NCBI GenBank assembly: GCA_003669055.1
Contig: RAYB01000001.1
Coordinates: 186,001-250,000 of the forward strand
Direction: 5' to 3'
DNA length: 64,000 bases
From: a bacterium 1XD21-70
Lineage (GTDB): Bacteria; Bacillota; Clostridia; Lachnospirales; Lachnospiraceae
Shown: one piece after another, positions 62,194 to 64,000 of the stretch
Position numbering within the stretch: position 1 is the first letter of the stretch
Layout: each line of letters opens with the position of its first letter
The notes under the pieces: generated by a model
The model's input: only the letters and a program-made list of their open reading frames with translations
The model's database searches: none
Told to the model about the DNA's origin: nothing
Program-made: the position numbers and the translations under genes

Positions 62194-62556
62194 TTATGCC
62201 GGATTCCCCGCCTGCAATTCCTCAATCGCAGCAATCGTCTGCTTATAATCCTCCGACACCTGCCGGACCAGGCCGTCTGTCTCTGCCCCGTATCCGGAAC
62301 GCAGGTTATCTGTCAGGCGGTGGCTGGACTCATAAAGCTTCGTAAAACTCAGGTTCTGGCAGACCCCCTTGATCGTATGGGCGGCGCGGAACGCCTCTTC
62401 ATAATTTTTCTCTGCCATAGAAACCTCTAACAGTTCATAGCTTTTATCATTCAGGAATTTTAAGACAAACTTCTGCACCATCTTCTCACTGCGCAGGCGC
62501 CCGATCACGCCCTCATAATCCCCTTCCAAAGCTGCATAGCATTCTTTCAATGTCAT
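62194..62556 (-). CDS. Histidine phosphotransfer (Hpt) protein
   Basis: About 120 residues from the ATG at 62556 (MTLKECYAALEGDY). A four-helix Hpt domain with the phosphorylated histidine in AFRAAHTIKGVCQNL. It relays phosphate from the hybrid kinase encoded next. Its start lies just after the HD-GYP/GGDEF gene stop. Confidence 0.9.
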   Translation of the reverse strand: MTLKECYAALEGDYEGVIGRLRSEKMVQKFVLKFLNDKSYELLEVSMAEKNYEEAFRAAHTIKGVCQNLSFTKLYESSHRLTDNLRSGYGAETDGLVRQVSEDYKQTIAAIEELQAGNPA

Positions 62557-62575
62557 ATTCTTCCTCTTTCCCCCG

Positions 62576-64000
62576 TCAATCGACAGGTTTTTCTTCACTG
62601 CCGTCAATCGGCGAAATCACAGACAGCATTTCCTGCATTGTGTCATCATAAAAACGGTACTGCCCCCTCCCCGAACGTTTTGCCGCGTAAAGAGCCTGGT
62701 CTGCGGCATGGAACAGCGTATCATAGTCCGTGCCTACGGCATCCGTCCGGACTACCCCCATGCTGACAGAAATCCGGAAGTCTTCGTAGGTTCCTTCGAG
62801 GGAAGTGAAGATGCGCTGGACCACCGCCTCCGCATCCTCCTTATACTCCAAAAAGATAAGGAATTCGTCTCCGCCGACCCTCGCTGCAATGTCCCCGCCC
62901 CGGGTGCTCCGGCGCAGCTGTTCTGCCATATGGATCAGCACCTTATCCTCAAACATATGCCCATAGTTATCATTGGCCGACTTAAAATGATCCAGGTCAA
63001 AAATTGCCAGCGCAAACACACCTGCCTGACGGTCCTCCATCCTCTCCCGGATCCGCTCCCTGGCATAATTGTGGTTGAACAGGCCTGTCAAAGAGTCATG
63101 GGAAGCCATCTGCACAAGGGCATCAATCCGCGTGCGCTCGTCATGGATATCCGTGGTTTTCCCGATAGCCCCCATATAACGCGGCGGCTCGTCAGCCGAC
63201 CACATGGCACGCCCGATCGTCCTCATCCAGCGCTTCTCCCCATGGATATAAATCTCATGGTCATATTTCACCTGCGGATGCTCCGGGGTCGTGCTCCGCA
63301 ATTCGTTGGAAAGCGCCCGCAGCGTCCCGCTCCCCATCATCACCTGGATCTCAGGGTTATTGTGGGGATCCATCAGGATCTCATCCAGCCCCAGCTTCTT
63401 CGCCCCGAACGGGGACAATGTCACCATGGACGGCGCCACCGTATACTCAAACTGGATCTCCTCGGACATGTCGGCAAAAAAGCTATACTTCATCCGCTCA
63501 TGCTCCAAAAGCTGCAAAGTGCGCTCAGAAGCAGACAGATCCTCATGGCGCAGAAGTTCCTCTGCCACATTCTGCATCTGCCTCCGGCTCGCCCTGGCAT
63601 CGCTGTCACCCCGGAGTTCTTCCACCAGGATGCTCTCCACTTCTTTCAGGCATTCCATCAAGATCGGGTTAAACGTGCCGCACTGTCCGTCCAAAATCAT
63701 CTTCACGGCCACCTCATGGGAAAATGCCTTTTTATATACCCGCTCGCTGGTCAGGGCATCATAAACATCGGCCAACGCCACTACCTGGGCAGAAATAGGG
63801 ATCTCATTCCCCTTTAAGCCATCCGGGTAGCCACGCCCGTCATAACGTTCATGGTGCCAGCGGCATATCTCGTAAGCCTTCTTGATCAGCGGCTCCTGCT
63901 GGTGCATCGGCAATGCCTTCAGCATCTCCGCCCCGATCAAGGTATGCTTCTTCATCTCTGCAAACTCTTCGTCCGTCAGGCGCCCCGGTTTATTAAGGAT
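62576..64000 (-). CDS. HD-GYP / PAS / GGDEF signalling protein, start outside the window
   Basis: The frame is open to the window edge, so the N-terminus is missing (upstream codons read LNKPGRLTDEEF). An HD-GYP domain with HHERYDGRGYPDGLKGN comes first (about the first 110 visible residues), then a PAS-like sensor, then GGDEF with intact RVGGDEFLIF and FDLDHFKSANDNYGH. It could both degrade and make cyclic di-GMP, or use one half as a sensor. A receiver domain is likely in the unseen part. Probable operon with the Hpt and kinase genes. Confidence 0.9.
   Translation of the reverse strand: MLNKPGRLTDEEFAEMKKHTLIGAEMLKALPMHQQEPLIKKAYEICRWHHERYDGRGYPDGLKGNEIPISAQVVALADVYDALTSERVYKKAFSHEVAVKMILDGQCGTFNPILMECLKEVESILVEELRGDSDARASRRQMQNVAEELLRHEDLSASERTLQLLEHERMKYSFFADMSEEIQFEYTVAPSMVTLSPFGAKKLGLDEILMDPHNNPEIQVMMGSGTLRALSNELRSTTPEHPQVKYDHEIYIHGEKRWMRTIGRAMWSADEPPRYMGAIGKTTDIHDERTRIDALVQMASHDSLTGLFNHNYARERIRERMEDRQAGVFALAIFDLDHFKSANDNYGHMFEDKVLIHMAEQLRRSTRGGDIAARVGGDEFLIFLEYKEDAEAVVQRIFTSLEGTYEDFRISVSMGVVRTDAVGTDYDTLFHAADQALYAAKRSGRGQYRFYDDTMQEMLSVISPIDGSEEKPVD

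Noticed and set aside
62708-63817. 369-codon open frame on the plus strand
   Set aside because: It lies antisense to the HD-GYP/GGDEF gene, whose protein has clear motifs. The long frame is a by-product of GC-rich codon use.
1-64000. tRNA, rRNA or other structural RNA genes
   Set aside because: I looked for tRNA-like cloverleaf and rRNA sequences by eye and saw none; a covariance-model scan would be needed to exclude small RNAs.

Overview
The window is a stretch of chromosome from a Gram-positive anaerobe, most likely a member of the Lachnospiraceae (Clostridia). I infer this from the gene families (DUF5688, DUF6145, CvfB, PucR/CdaR regulators, FtsEX with a LytM partner and CtpA, GlpP-controlled glycerol genes, an AbgT/CyuA locus), strong AGGAGG ribosome sites and a GC-rich core. 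No species can be named from the sequence alone. Nearly all core genes lie on the minus strand; the exceptions are the cut-off PTS gene and the DUF5688 gene.

Region 1 (1-17.5 kb), core: the end of a PTS IIC gene; the cell-division/cell-wall set ftsE-ftsX-LytM hydrolase-ctpA; a PucR regulator; a lone MsmK/UgpC-type sugar ABC ATPase; a methyltransferase; cvfB; an acyl-ACP thioesterase; kduI and a YhcH gene for uronate breakdown; an 824-residue surface protein; a DUF5688 gene; and feoA-feoB for ferrous iron.

Region 2 (17.5-33.8 kb), accessory island between feoA and lysS, more AT-rich and made of several transferred pieces: a large serine recombinase with a small divergent ORF; a Tubby/LURP-like gene; paired half-size chromate transporters with a divergent LysR regulator; a heavy-metal block (P-type ATPase, separate HMA protein, ArsR, AraC and an arsR/feoB chimeric remnant). 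It then has the remains of an integrative element with an ArdC fragment, an Rpn-type nuclease, an IS1182-like insertion, a RepA-type initiator with internal iterons, ParB, ParA, DUF3970 and DUF6075. This remnant ends in arm-type repeats beside the 3' end of lysS and has no visible integrase or conjugation genes.

Region 3 (33.8-43 kb), core: greA-lysS driven by a consensus promoter with an unusual repeat-bearing leader, dusB with DUF6145, pfkA, dnaE and a lone BlaI-type regulator.

Region 4 (43-51 kb), a probable cysteine/cystine and peptide breakdown locus: YheO-type regulator, CyuA-type cysteine desulfidase, DAACS symporter, CoA-disulfide-reductase-like flavoprotein, AbgT transporter and an M24 aminopeptidase.

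Region 5 (51-58.3 kb), glycerol-3-phosphate locus: glpK, an MgtC-family gene, a three-protein anaerobic G3P dehydrogenase-like set, the antiterminator glpP and a C39-like protein. Both glpK and the dehydrogenase operon have the same leader layout: TTGACA promoter, a shared 17-nt motif, then an intrinsic terminator. I read this as the RNA target of GlpP.

Region 6 (58.3-64 kb), iron storage and signalling: ferritin, a YdcF protein, a hybrid histidine kinase with two receiver domains, a separate Hpt protein, and an HD-GYP/PAS/GGDEF protein cut by the window edge.
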